Positions 22,301 through 32,920 of a stretch of DNA of 64,000 nt are shown piece by piece. The stretch is taken from contig NC_045144.1 in assembly GCF_008831285.2 (NCBI RefSeq), positions 4,768,268 to 4,832,267 on the forward strand. The letters run 5' to 3'. The notes below the pieces were generated by a model, which was not told the DNA's origin, searched no databases, and saw nothing but the letters and a program-made list of their open reading frames with translations. Both the position numbers and the translations under genes were made by a program. Every line of letters begins with the position of its first letter. Position 1 is the first letter of the stretch. The stretch comes from Nymphaea colorata. Its lineage: Eukaryota; Streptophyta; Magnoliopsida; Nymphaeales; Nymphaeaceae.

Positions 22301-22529
22301 CAAAACGTTTTTCGAGCAGATGGAAGGGAAGCTGAGAGATACTACTTCAAGACTTGAAGCAAGACTTGCACTGGAGGAGTCGGCAAGAAAGCAGGCTGAA
22401 CAGTTTGCACGAGAAGCACAGAAGCACTCAGATGAGGAAATTCGCAGGCTTAGAGAAAGTCTAGAAGCTGCAAGGAACGAGACAGAAAGCCTTCGCAGGC
22501 AGGCTGAAAGGGTGTGCTCAATTTTATGA
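19017..22529 (+). CDS. AIG1/GIMAP-like GTPase 2, canonical (344 aa)
   Basis: Plant AIG1 (IAN/GIMAP) GTPase, expected to bind GTP and act on membranes. Exons 19017-19263, 20087-20364, 21207-21371, 21470-21604 and 22320-22529 (TGA) sum to 1035 nt with consistent phases. Seen: P-loop GRTGNGKS at residues 31-38, DTPG at 80-83, TGGD at 150-153, and [13 protein letters not shown] in exon 3. A long charged coiled coil runs from about 231 to the end. The last residues VCSIL form a C-terminal CaaX-type box, which would allow geranylgeranylation and membrane anchoring. The MGGS start is the usual family start; a 5' micro-exon at 17967-17987 could add 11 residues. It is a relative of GTPase 1, 6.3 kb upstream, and likely arose by local duplication. 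Confidence 0.93.
19268..19352. repeat. (CT)n(CA)n tract at the start of intron 1 of GTPase 2
   Basis: Begins five bases after the donor. GTPase 1 also has a CT-rich run immediately after the corresponding donor (10263 onward), so the tract may predate the duplication. Confidence 0.85.
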
Positions 22530-24468
22530 GATTATTTGACTTCATCGACTCAAATATATCTTGGTGTTAATAGTTATTTTCACGAGAGCTACATATTACA
22601 TAAATATGCACAGGCCTATTTAACTTTGGCAAGACCAATCTGGTTTTATTTGTAAATATTTATAGATGGATATCTATATCATTCTGTGTCCATTTTTCTG
22701 CGTTCTGTTAACTAGTCCGACAACAACCTGTGGTAATCGGACTAATGGACCGTACATGCCATGGAATTGATGGGCCAGTGGGCTGGGCTGGTCAATGGCC
22801 AAATTCATGAACTTAGTGCCCATTAGCTTAAGGGTCTAAGCTAGGCTTTGTTTGTTCTGACTTGTTACTGCAATGGGCTTAGTTGGGTCCGGTTGGGGAA
22901 AAAGTTGCCAATATGGATGTTGGGTGATTGGGAAACCTAATGGACTATTCATATGTTGTTGGATTGAACAGGCAACCTGGATCCTGCATATTTGGTCAGG
23001 GACTATCCATCCATTGGATCCATCCAGCCCGACGTTCTGTGATGGTCTGTGAGGAGCCCAGACGGATGGATGGATGGATGGATGGATGGAGGAATCAGAC
23101 ACCAGACCGCTAGGTCAGGGGCTAAAACCAGACCCCTTGAAAGCGATTGTCAAAACACTTGTTTTCTACGATCTTACGGTAAGATCTTAAAAGTGTTTTC
23201 ACAGGAAATATATATTAACTATAACTTTTTTTTTTTAGTTTAATACTTTTTTTTTAGTTTAATAATGTTTGTACAGTAATAGGTAAAAATTAATGGCTTT
23301 TATGACATCCAAATTTTACTAGTAACAGAAATGTATATTAAAAAAAAAACAATTTGAATTAAAACTTTTATTTTATGACAAAGTATTTCTAAACAATCTA
23401 GAATGTTTATATTTTGTTTAAAATATATGGTAGTTTAAAATACATTGTAGCAAAAAATTAAGAGGTCTGGTTTTCCTTTCGGACTTGAATGATCTGGACA
23501 TGCCAATTGCTATCTTATAGGCATGGGACTGCTATAGTTGGATAAAAAGTAGTAGTTAGGGCGTAGGGTTTCAAATAGTGTGGGTTTTACATCTACTTAG
23601 GTTTGGAGGCAGATAAGGATCGGTAGATCATACCTGAAATTGGTTGCCTTATGAATTTATAAGGATAATCTCGTCTGGAGTCAAAACCAAAACAAAAATC
23701 AAGTTGGGCGAACTAAATGTCACATTTGAAGTCGGATTTAACTTGAAACCCTAGCAATGTTAGTACACTCATGAAAAAAGGCTAACGCTTTGATACGAAT
23801 TATGAATTTGAAAAGCAGCAAACTTTTGTTTCCTTGCTATAAAAAAATGTCAAACGTATTCCAAAACAACAAAAATTTGGCAAATGAATTATAGAAAATT
23901 GATGTAGTGATTTTTTTTAGATCATTTTTGATACTTTATTCTGAGAAAGATTTTATAGAATGATAATGTACAAAAGTTCAACAAGTATCCAACATTCAAA
24001 TGATCAGATTCTTTTAGAGTGAATTTCTGATTTCAAAGCGTGTTTTTTGGATTTCAAAGATTTCTCATCTCCATACGTCAAATTGGTTTCAGAATTGAGA
24101 TTTCAGGTTATTTTTATTTTGAATTTTCGGATCGTCAACTTTATGTCATGTACAAATTAAAATATGCAAGAGCGTCAAAGCAAGCTGTGGGGATGGACGG
24201 AATTCGGCCCTCTGGTTTGATTGTAGGATAAATACCCCTTCTCACCCAAGAAGAGACGAAAATCCATTAAAATTAACCAGACAAGGTTTGAAGTTAAATG
24301 CGAAGCAGAGTTGAATCAGAACCCGATCCCGACACCATGGTTGGGGGAAATGGGAACTGCATGGAAGTAGGCCAGACCACGCAAGGGCCGCCATGTCTGC
24401 GCCTGCGAGAAAGAAAGCATGACCATGTCCTTCGTCTGTGAATCATAAAGATTGATGCTATCTACTCT
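22530..24468. other. Intergenic DNA
   Basis: No exon supported. It contains the 3'UTR of GTPase 2, a (GGAT)n run at about 23064-23092, and long AT-rich stretches. The minus-strand open frame at 24316-24609 overlaps the PPR start and is a shadow. Confidence 0.6.
23064..23092. repeat. (GGAT)n microsatellite
   Basis: About seven tandem GGAT units; nearby 23008-23026 carries the complementary CCATCC words. Confidence 0.85.
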
Positions 24469-26511
24469 ATGCATAGCCAGCTCTCTAGGTGCTCCCTTCT
24501 TGATCTCTTGCTTCGCCATCCACCCAACCGCCGCTACCGCCCTCTGACGCTCAAGCAGTTGCAGCAAACCCACTCCCAGATCCTCACAAACGGACTCCAG
24601 ACCGACCACTCGGTGATCAGGAGCTTCTTAGCTCTCTGCGTTCATTCAGGACGCGTTGATTACTGCGCTTCATTCCTGAGAGAGAACGGACCACCATGTT
24701 CCGATCTTTGGAACTCGACCATAAAGGCTACTGCAGAGGCGGGTTGGGAGCAGGAGGCCCTCTCTTGCTACGTGAAGATGCTGCAACAGGGTGCGTGCCC
24801 GCAAAAATCAACCTTTTTGCTGGTTCTTCGTCTCTGCGTGGCGTCTCTCGCCGTTGGCTTCGGGGAGGGAGTCCATTGCCGGATTCTGAAGATGGGTTTT
24901 GGATTTGATGCGTACCTTCTAACTGGGTTGCTCGATTTTTACGCAAAGAATGGTGAGCTGCGGTCGGCGGAGACAGTGTTCGAAGAAATGCCTCAGAGAG
25001 ATGTCGTTGCGTGGAACTCCATGCTTGCCGCGTATTCGCGGCACGGTCGTGTCGAAGATGCGAGAAAAATGTTTGATCAAATGCCTGAGAGGAACACCGT
25101 GTCCTGGAATACCATAATCTATTGCTACTGGAGGTGCGAGGATGATGTTGAAGCCCGCCGCTTGTTCGAACAGGCTACCCTTAAGGATGTCGCCACTTGG
25201 AACTCAATGATCTCGGGGTACTGTAAATCCGGCGACTTGGGTTCTGCTTGGGAGCTGTTTGAACGGATGGACACGAAGAACTCCATTTCGTGGAACACCA
25301 TGATTTCAGGCTGCGTGCAGAGTAGGGAGTTCCGCAAGGCACTTTCAGTTTTCAACAGGATGCAGGCAGAGAATGTGAGAGCTACTGAAGTCACCATGAT
25401 TAGTTTGTTGTCAGCGTGTGCTCATTTGGGCGCTTTGGATGTTGGCAGATGGATCCATGCTTATATTGAAAAGGAAAGGTTGAAGGTTGATGTAGTTTTG
25501 GGAACTGCACTCATAGACATGTACATGAAGTGCGGCAGTATTGGCGCTGCTATGCAAATTTTCCATTCCATCCGTAGAAGGAACATTTTTTGTTGGAATG
25601 CAGTTATATCAGGGTTGGCCATGAATGGTCTGGGGGAAGAAGCCATTGATGTGTTCTTGAGGATGGAGAAGGAGAACATGAGGCCTGACCATGTTACCTT
25701 TGTTGGGTTGTTGAGTGGGTGTAGTCATTTGGGCTTAGTTGAGGAAGGTCTGCATTTTTTTTATCAAATGCCAAAAAAATATGGGATTGAACCTAGGATA
25801 GAGCACTATGGATGTGTAGTTGATCTTCTCGGCCGCGCTGGACTGTTAGACAGAGCACAAGAGTTTGTGGAGACAATGCCAATGACTCCAAATGGTGTAA
25901 CTTTAGGCAGCTTGCTTCGTGCTTGCCGCGGCAGCAGAAACAACCTGTTGAAGGAGAAAATTATCAAGCAGATGATGGATTTAGATCCTAGCGATGGAGC
26001 AAACTATGTCCTATTGTCAAATCTTTATGCATCGGCAAATCGATGGGCGGATGTTGAAGTGATCCGTGAAATGATGAGAGAAAGAGGTGTCCAGAAAACT
26101 CCAGGATGTAGCTCTATAGAGTTGAACAATATGGTTCATGAATTTGTTGTTGGTGATTCTTCTCATCCACAGTTCGAGAGGATCAGCAAGTTCCTGGATG
26201 AGGTTTCTAAAAAATTGAGGTTGCTTGGGCATGAATCAGATACAGGCCCTGTTTTGCATGATATTGATGAGGAGGAGAAGGAGAGTTCTGTTAGATATCA
26301 CAGTGAGAAAGTGGCAATTGCTTTTGGGATCATGAACACCAGCCCTGGTTCTGTGGTGAGGGTGGTGAAGAATCTGAGGATGTGCAGTGATTGCCATGCT
26401 GCTACCAAACTAATCGCCAAGTTGTTTGGCAGGAAAATCATTGTAAGAGACAGGAGCCGATTTCACCATTTTAGTGAAGATGGATCGTGCTCTTGCAAGG
26501 ATTATTGGTAA
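24469..26511 (+). CDS. PLS-class PPR protein with E and DYW domains (680 aa)
   Basis: Sequence-specific RNA-binding protein, expected in plastids or mitochondria as a C-to-U RNA editing factor. About 12 PPR motifs of P, L and S types fill residues 78-475, for example DVVAWNSMLAAYSRHG, NTVSWNTIIYCYW, DVATWNSMISGYCKSG and DVVLGTALIDMYMKCG. E1/E2 motifs cover about 474-545. The DYW deaminase domain starts at the PG box TPGCSSIE (545) and has HSE at 611-613, CSDC at 639-642 and the terminal CSCKDYW, so all zinc and catalytic residues are present. Single exon, as usual for the family. ATG 24469 is the first ATG after an in-frame stop at 24439. The N-terminus, with Arg and Leu and few acidic residues, fits an organelle presequence. 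I cannot name the orthologue. Confidence 0.95.
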   Translation: MHSQLSRCSLLDLLLRHPPNRRYRPLTLKQLQQTHSQILTNGLQTDHSVIRSFLALCVHSGRVDYCASFLRENGPPCSDLWNSTIKATAEAGWEQEALSCYVKMLQQGACPQKSTFLLVLRLCVASLAVGFGEGVHCRILKMGFGFDAYLLTGLLDFYAKNGELRSAETVFEEMPQRDVVAWNSMLAAYSRHGRVEDARKMFDQMPERNTVSWNTIIYCYWRCEDDVEARRLFEQATLKDVATWNSMISGYCKSGDLGSAWELFERMDTKNSISWNTMISGCVQSREFRKALSVFNRMQAENVRATEVTMISLLSACAHLGALDVGRWIHAYIEKERLKVDVVLGTALIDMYMKCGSIGAAMQIFHSIRRRNIFCWNAVISGLAMNGLGEEAIDVFLRMEKENMRPDHVTFVGLLSGCSHLGLVEEGLHFFYQMPKKYGIEPRIEHYGCVVDLLGRAGLLDRAQEFVETMPMTPNGVTLGSLLRACRGSRNNLLKEKIIKQMMDLDPSDGANYVLLSNLYASANRWADVEVIREMMRERGVQKTPGCSSIELNNMVHEFVVGDSSHPQFERISKFLDEVSKKLRLLGHESDTGPVLHDIDEEEKESSVRYHSEKVAIAFGIMNTSPGSVVRVVKNLRMCSDCHAATKLIAKLFGRKIIVRDRSRFHHFSEDGSCSCKDYW

Positions 26512-29500
26512 GAGTGCGTGGGGACAAACAAATGCTCTTTCTTTTGATTCATCAATTTGTTCATTTGAAGTACAGTTTGAACTTGTTTGGGAGATTCTTA
26601 AAATCATTTCATCGGGTTGGCTACGGGAGTCATTTGTTAGCACAGCGTCTACAGACATTGAATTATTCAGTTATTTGGAGTATAGACCGTTGGTTCAAGA
26701 TTTGCTTCAAAATGTGTGGCGTCCAAAGTGTGATAATGATGGAAAGTTTTAACATATTATTTGAAGGTTCATAGTAGACGTGCTTTTGATCACTCGAAAG
26801 TGTAAATAAGTTACAGATTTTGAGAAAATCTGATGGCCATATATACCCCAGCGACCCAGCCTCATACTAACTTGTATTTTGGTGTCTAGTCCTTTAAGAT
26901 GTGAACTGAAACTGGCCGTGAGGCGAGTTGAGGGAAGGAAGACTGCGCATGAGGTTCACTGTTGGGTTGGATCAGTCTAAAAAATGATTCACTTGTTGGC
27001 TGTTTAAGTGAGTCTATTGATTTCCTGAATTGTTTTAGAAATGTTGGCAATCATTGTATGTTTTTATTAGTATTACTCTTGAATATGAAGCAGGTCTGAG
27101 TGGACTTGGCTGGTGCTGGCTACTCTTGCTAGTCCTTGGCTGGCGTAGCCGCTGATTTCTTCTGCATGGCCTGTTCCATGGCTTGAGTTGACTTGGGTGG
27201 CAGAATCCAAATACCTGACTAGGTTCTGATAAACATTGTACCTGATCGCGGATGAACATCAGATCTTATTTTAGTTGGATCCGAATTCAGTTTTCAAAAT
27301 GGGTCTAAATCTTAATGCAGAATAGAATATGATTGAAGAGAATCCGATTCAAGTCAAATTCGAAAGCGACCCAAATCTGAACCGTTCATATCAGTAACGA
27401 TTTAAAAACTTTCCTTCTGAAAATTTTGCTAGAAAGCAGCTGCAAACTTGAGGAATCTGCGTCCATGATGAAGAAAAATAAGCAGCACATAATTTTACGT
27501 AGTTAGACTCCTTTGGAAGAGTCTACGTCCATGATGAAGAGCACTCTCCAACTCGTTCTGTTTTTCACGCAGAGATAAGAACCATCGGATCTGTTATTTT
27601 ACTGATGGGTCATTGTACATTGGATCCTTGATTTCAGATTTACAGTTATCATTTACAATCACAATCTTTGGCAGGTTGAGTATTGATCAGTTTTTCTTCT
27701 TCATCTTGACATATTTAATTGAGATCCTCAACAGCTGCTTGATTGTGTGCAGTTTTGTTGTGATCTTCACAGTTGGGAAGATTGCCGAGACTTTCCTTAA
27801 CAGGCAGAATTCGATTCTGAAGGGCACAGAGATGAAACTGGTTTTTTACTGCAACTATGAAACAAAAGGTAGAAGCGATAAATGCCACTTTCATCGTTAT
27901 CAAACTCTATCATCATTGTCATCGTCATCATTATCTTTGACATCATTTTGACTGAAATCGTCGTCACCAACTTCAAGAAGTTCGTTTCAGGTCCATTACA
28001 AAGGGGCGCCCACATTAACAGGTCAAACACAGACAAGTTTTATTGAACAAAATATCAGATGAACAGTGCAATTTTGGTTCTAGAAGTATAGTCGACTGTA
28101 ATAAATAGTAAACGCCTAGACTGTAAAACTTCATGAAAATTTACTTATTTCATTGTAAAACCTGTCATCTCTCTGAACTCAAGTGCTTTGTCTGTTAGCT
28201 GAAGACTGACCATCCAGATCTGGAAAGAATCCGCTTATCTTAAATGCAATTCAGACGCCATTCCTTGTTGCAGCTCACCATGGCCCAAGAGGAAAATGGC
28301 AGCTTGGTGTGTATTATCTGAGATCAGGTTACGACCTATTTCAGTCAACCAGTAACCTGGACCACTCAAACAGGGAGGCGAAGATTGTCAGAATACTGAT
28401 GAAAGCACGCTACCAATTGCGGCCGCTCAGGCCTATCACTTGACTACAGCTGTTGTATAGGCTGGTGGTCGGGCAGGCTGCGTCTGAGGCTGCCATGAAA
28501 GCAGCTGCATGTCGGACTTCTAGTCATGTCACTGTTTTCGCAAGCTGAAGCTATAGGTGTCTGTTTTGATGACGAAGAGTGTGCATATGAGGGGGCTTAT
28601 AAGCATATAAAATGTATTGTCATATTTAATATCACACCAGTGACTAATTATACAGAAAAGTACGTAAGCACCTCGGAAGCTTTACACCGGCCGACATGGG
28701 TACCGGAAAAAACAACAAGAAATTCTCCTGCCAGATTGAGGACTGCCTAATAATAAGGTAGTTAAGTAGTCCCATCAACTTGTTTGTTTCAGAACCAAAA
28801 AAGACTTGCCGAATCCAAGCATATTCTGCGTTGGTGGAGAATTTCACTTTTTTTTGGTGAAGGGCCACAGAAAAGGAATGAAAGCTTTTTTAAAAGAAGA
28901 AAAAAACAGAAGATAGGTAAGGCTGCACAACCGACGAGCTCAACTCATTTCGAGTTTAACTGAAAACTTGAGCTTATAAACAAGTCGAATTTGAGTTACT
29001 TTGTGATTAAACTCGGATAAGACCAAAAAAAGAGATCAAGTGAAATGAGTAGTTGGTAAACAAGCTTAAACAAAGCGAACATTCATGCTACTTGAACTAA
29101 GGACCAGCCGCCTACTAATTAACTGACCCAAGCCGATTTTCCGATACATCCTTTGGGGCAAAATGCTGCTATTCTTCAAAATAGCAATTCTGAAGGGGGC
29201 TGAGAATTGAATTGGCTGAATCGGTTATGAATAAACAACAAATATCAAAAAAATATTTTACAAAGAATAAATGAGAAAATAAAAATCAATAAAAACAAAG
29301 CTCTTTAAACTACTAAAAAATAACTAAAAAGACGACATACGATGTTTTTGAATCGGCTAACAAATCGACTCGTTTCGCGACACAATTGGCTTTGTTCTGG
29401 TAACAATGTGCTGCAGGTTTTACTCACACACTCAAGAAAACAAAAATGAAAGTATTGCATGAGGAGGTGATGAATTTATTTATGTTGTTCATAAGAAACA

Positions 29501-30140
29501 ATTTTCTTTTTCATGAAAAATGATTGGACATCACCAAAGAAATTAGGAAAAAAAAAAGTTCATACGCATTCATATTCGTCAATGTGCTCGAAATCTTGCC
29601 TGCTTGCCTCATCATTGATGCAATCCGAAAATATTCTATATATCCCCATGGCGTAGGCTAAATTTAATAAAACGTTAGTCATGGACATAAAAATAGCAAA
29701 AGAAGAATGACTTAAGTAGGATGGTATTAGTAATATACTTCAAAAAGTAGCATAACACAAAGAATGATCTGAAATAGCACTTTTTAAATGAAACTACATA
29801 TAATAAAAGTATCATGGCATTGTTTATCTAGCGTGGAGTTGGCCAATCACAATCACCAAAAAATTGACTGAGCAGTTTCCTTATAAAATCAGAGACGAGT
29901 TAGGAAGAAGCCCAAAAAATCATTCGTTAAATCCAACAGCATCAAGGGCCAAATCCATGACCAAGCGGGATGTAATTAGAATTTAGAAGTAATGACAAAA
30001 ATTAGCGAGACCGTCATTAGTTGAAACATCAATCCTTCTATTAATTTTTGTTATCTCAGCGCCCCTCTTTAGATAAGAAGTAGAATAGACGTGTCATCAC
30101 CTACAGCCCTCGCCAAAGTGATGGCAACCGCGAATCGCAT
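26512..30140. other. Gene-poor intergenic DNA, first part
   Basis: 3'UTR of the PPR gene (no AATAAA found), then no supported exon. Small repeats: a GTCCATGATGAAGA phrase at about 27460 and 27528. 28919-29110 is a stretch with GCTGCACAA and GAGCTCAAC words that resembles 34311-34640 and looks like a decayed dispersed repeat. Open frames at 27613-27951 and 28526-28750 show no family motifs. Confidence 0.5.
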
Positions 30141-30144
30141 CCAC

Positions 30145-30324
30145 GCAGGGGTAGAGCTAGAAAAGGGGTTGAATTAAAGTTTCTAAATTTTGAACTGAAT
30201 AGAAATATCATTTTTCAAAATTTTTATATAGAACAAGTAAAAGTTTCTAAAATTTACATATAATTTTTTTTTTTTTAAAGTGGGGCTAAGGCTCAAGCAG
30301 GCCTTACCTTGGCTTCGCTCCTGC
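30145..30324. mobile_element. Possible decayed terminal-inverted-repeat element
   Basis: GCAGGGGTAGAGCTAG at the left end is an imperfect inverse of TTGGCTTCGCTCCTGCC at the right end, around an AT-rich core with a poly-T stretch. The ends resemble a type common in plant genomes, but the arms differ at several positions and no target-site duplication is clear. Confidence 0.35.
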
Positions 30325-32499
30325 CTTCATGGCATAGGTAGTCGCCGCATAAGTGGAGTAACACCCCCAAACCCCTGGAATTCGATGTATCACTCTAAAA
30401 GAGTCTTGCATGCAGACTTGGACCTGGGTTTAAGTACGTGGGTTAAATAGGAAAAGTGGTACTTTGAAGCGGAAGCGCTATTGGACTTCACAGTTGGCGA
30501 AGCAGAAGTCCCATAAGCACTCTCGAGATTGAGTGGCGTGTACACCTTTATGCACGCAACAAATATACACCAACAAAGAAAAAGAAAAGAAGAGGCAGTG
30601 ACATTTAAAAAAAAAAATTAAAAGTTATGTACATTTTAAACTTTTTAATATTTTCATAATTCTCATTTTATCCTTTCAAAAGACTTCCTTTTTCACTTTA
30701 ACAAAGACATTTTAATGATTATGAGCGGGGGTGTGTATGTAACCAGCTTGACATCCATGGCTGTCGTGATGATGAAGTTGAGTGTTCATTCGATCCACTT
30801 TCTTATGGATCAAAAAAAAAAAAAATCATTTTTCCCTCCACGGAGGCTTCTGAGAGCACTGAATAAGAATGAGAGGTTGCTAACTGCCACAATGAGAGCT
30901 CGCTGGATTCGCAAATTGGTCCGACTCATGCATTACTCTCATTGAATGATGAACAAATCAAAAGTGAAGATACAACAATAGCACTAGAGAGCTCTCAACA
31001 GTTTCATTCTATGTCCTCTGGTAAACCGGATCAAATCATACATAGTACAAGCATGAGTGACCATCTTCATCAATTTTGAATCACCATATTGCTTGTGACG
31101 TGACATGCAATTCAAAGTTGCAAGTTCCTTAACACAATGAAATGCCTTAGACTCCACACTAAGAAGGAGGCAGCATGAAGAAAGGGACAAAGGCGGCTGC
31201 CTGCAAGTAGGGTTGTCCCCTTTTGGCCTATCATTTCCATAAGCACCTTGCTTTTCAAAGAATTTGTTAATAATAATCAATTTGAATTGAATGCCATTAG
31301 TGATTACCAAAAGAAAAGTAATTGTCGTTTTTCTCTAGGAATACTACGCAAAGGGTGAGTCAGATGAGGTTGAAAGGCATAGTCGATGGAGAACAGGTGA
31401 ATATTCTTATACCACCCCTTGTTGTACTAGCACAAGGACGAGCAGAAAATGGAACCCCTCGAGCTTGCATGGAGGATGGATTTAGAATGTTGTCGCTCAG
31501 GCCCCCGGTTATAGTACTAACTACTAACCTACTCGAGCAGAAGATGGAATCCCTCGAGCTTGCCTGTTCGCCAAGCAGACATGTACTCGCAAGTATCGGG
31601 GTTTTGATGTGAAGGGATTCCGTTTTTTTTTTTTTTTCTTTTTCAACATTTGCAGGTTGATTAAAAAAACAAGTAATATTACACATGGCACCCCTTTAGT
31701 AGCCAACGAATCGGATGGATTTTTACCAATTCAATTCCAATTGGCTCGGTCCAACTCTTATGACCGGTCTACAGAGCTAAATCCGAGACATTTGCTTATC
31801 AGTACAAAATAAACGAACCGGAATTTAATCCAATTACGGACAGCAAAAAAAAAAAAACAAAAAAGGCCAAAACCTCACCTACCAACTGGTTGATGGGATG
31901 ACAGGGCTGATCCCCTGTTGCTAGTTGCAGAAGAAGACATGGACACATTGAAGTGCCGAGAATGAAGCTGGTGCTCGTCCTTTCCTTCTTTATGCAGCCC
32001 CCAACCAAGTCAGAGGATGTAATTTGGCACCTGTGAGCATGTTGGCCATGCTAAGGCGGTGCCCGCATGCACATACGTGCACATATATATTAGTTTTCAT
32101 ATGATTATTATACATGTCAATTTGTTTCATGTGGGTTATTTTACAATCTCAATCGTGATACATGTAGTTTTGCTCTTAAAGAGTTAGCTTTATGAAAGCT
32201 AAAAACGAATCCTTTATTTTAGCTTTATCTAGCAGCATAGTTTATAACAGAATAGTTTATTTGATGTAAATGCGTCTATATGATCTCTAGATACGAAGCT
32301 AATCTCGTTCTAATTGACGTAGAGAACAACAAACATAATCGTGTGTCAATATTAATACTACATGAACCCATGAACCTGAGGTTACCAACATGAGTTTCAC
32401 ATCAGTTGGGAAGAGAATCTTCCTTATCTGTGCTTCATCTGCAGCGAAGATCGCCTACATAGGATTGAAGATAAAGGCACAAAAAATTGGTCGACCTTC
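30325..32499. other. Gene-poor intergenic DNA, second part
   Basis: No gene supported. At 31362-31410 the + strand reads QMRLKGIVDGEQVNILI, faintly like the start of a gypsy-type protease domain, but no catalytic DSG follows. A phrase GAGCAGAARATGGAAYCCCTCGAGCTTGC occurs twice, at about 31440 and 31537. Confidence 0.45.
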
Positions 32500-32920
32500 G
32501 CGCTTTTGTCATTTGCTTATATACACGTCGAGGAGGGAATAGCCACCTTCTGCTCTCTTTCGTTTCGAGGTTGGTGGTAAGTGGTAACAACTGGCTTGGC
32601 TAAACTGAGAACTTCCACGACCGCCGCGGCGCCGCCCACGAGCTGCAGCCCGCTCCTGCTTTCTCCGTTCAGGGCCCTGGCTGCATAATATTTTGACCCT
32701 TCCCTGCTGCTGCCTCGATGATGTGAGGAACTTTGTGTTACCCCCTCTACGACTCTGCATACCTGAGCGAAGGAAGGCCTGCATCCCCTGCCAGCCCCGT
32801 CCTCCAAAGAACGCCACCATCGAGATTCATTACGGCCTCTCCCGTGATTGCATGTTCGGTGCAACAGAGAGAGTTATGCATGAGGAACTAGATGATGCCA
32901 TGGTCACTTGAGATGGAAGG
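32500..32920. other. GC-rich island with overlapping open frames on both strands
   Basis: A CpG-rich block (CCGCCGCGGCGCCGCCC near 32621) in AT-rich surroundings. Open frames exist on the minus strand (32509-32820 and 32517-32864) and plus strand (32693-32911). None resembles a known domain. It could be an exon or promoter of an unrecognised gene, a non-coding RNA, or inserted DNA. Confidence 0.4.

Noticed and set aside
27613-27951. Hydrophobic 112-residue open frame on the + strand
   Set aside because: The hydrophobicity reflects T-rich DNA; no family-like motif or splice context.
31362-31410. Gypsy-type retroelement protease start (MRLKGIVDGEQVNILI)
   Set aside because: The catalytic Asp-Ser/Thr-Gly does not follow and no neighbouring retroelement domain is seen.
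32509-32864. Two overlapping minus-strand open frames read as a gene
   Set aside because: No recognisable motif and no way to choose a frame; kept only as an unexplained GC-rich island.
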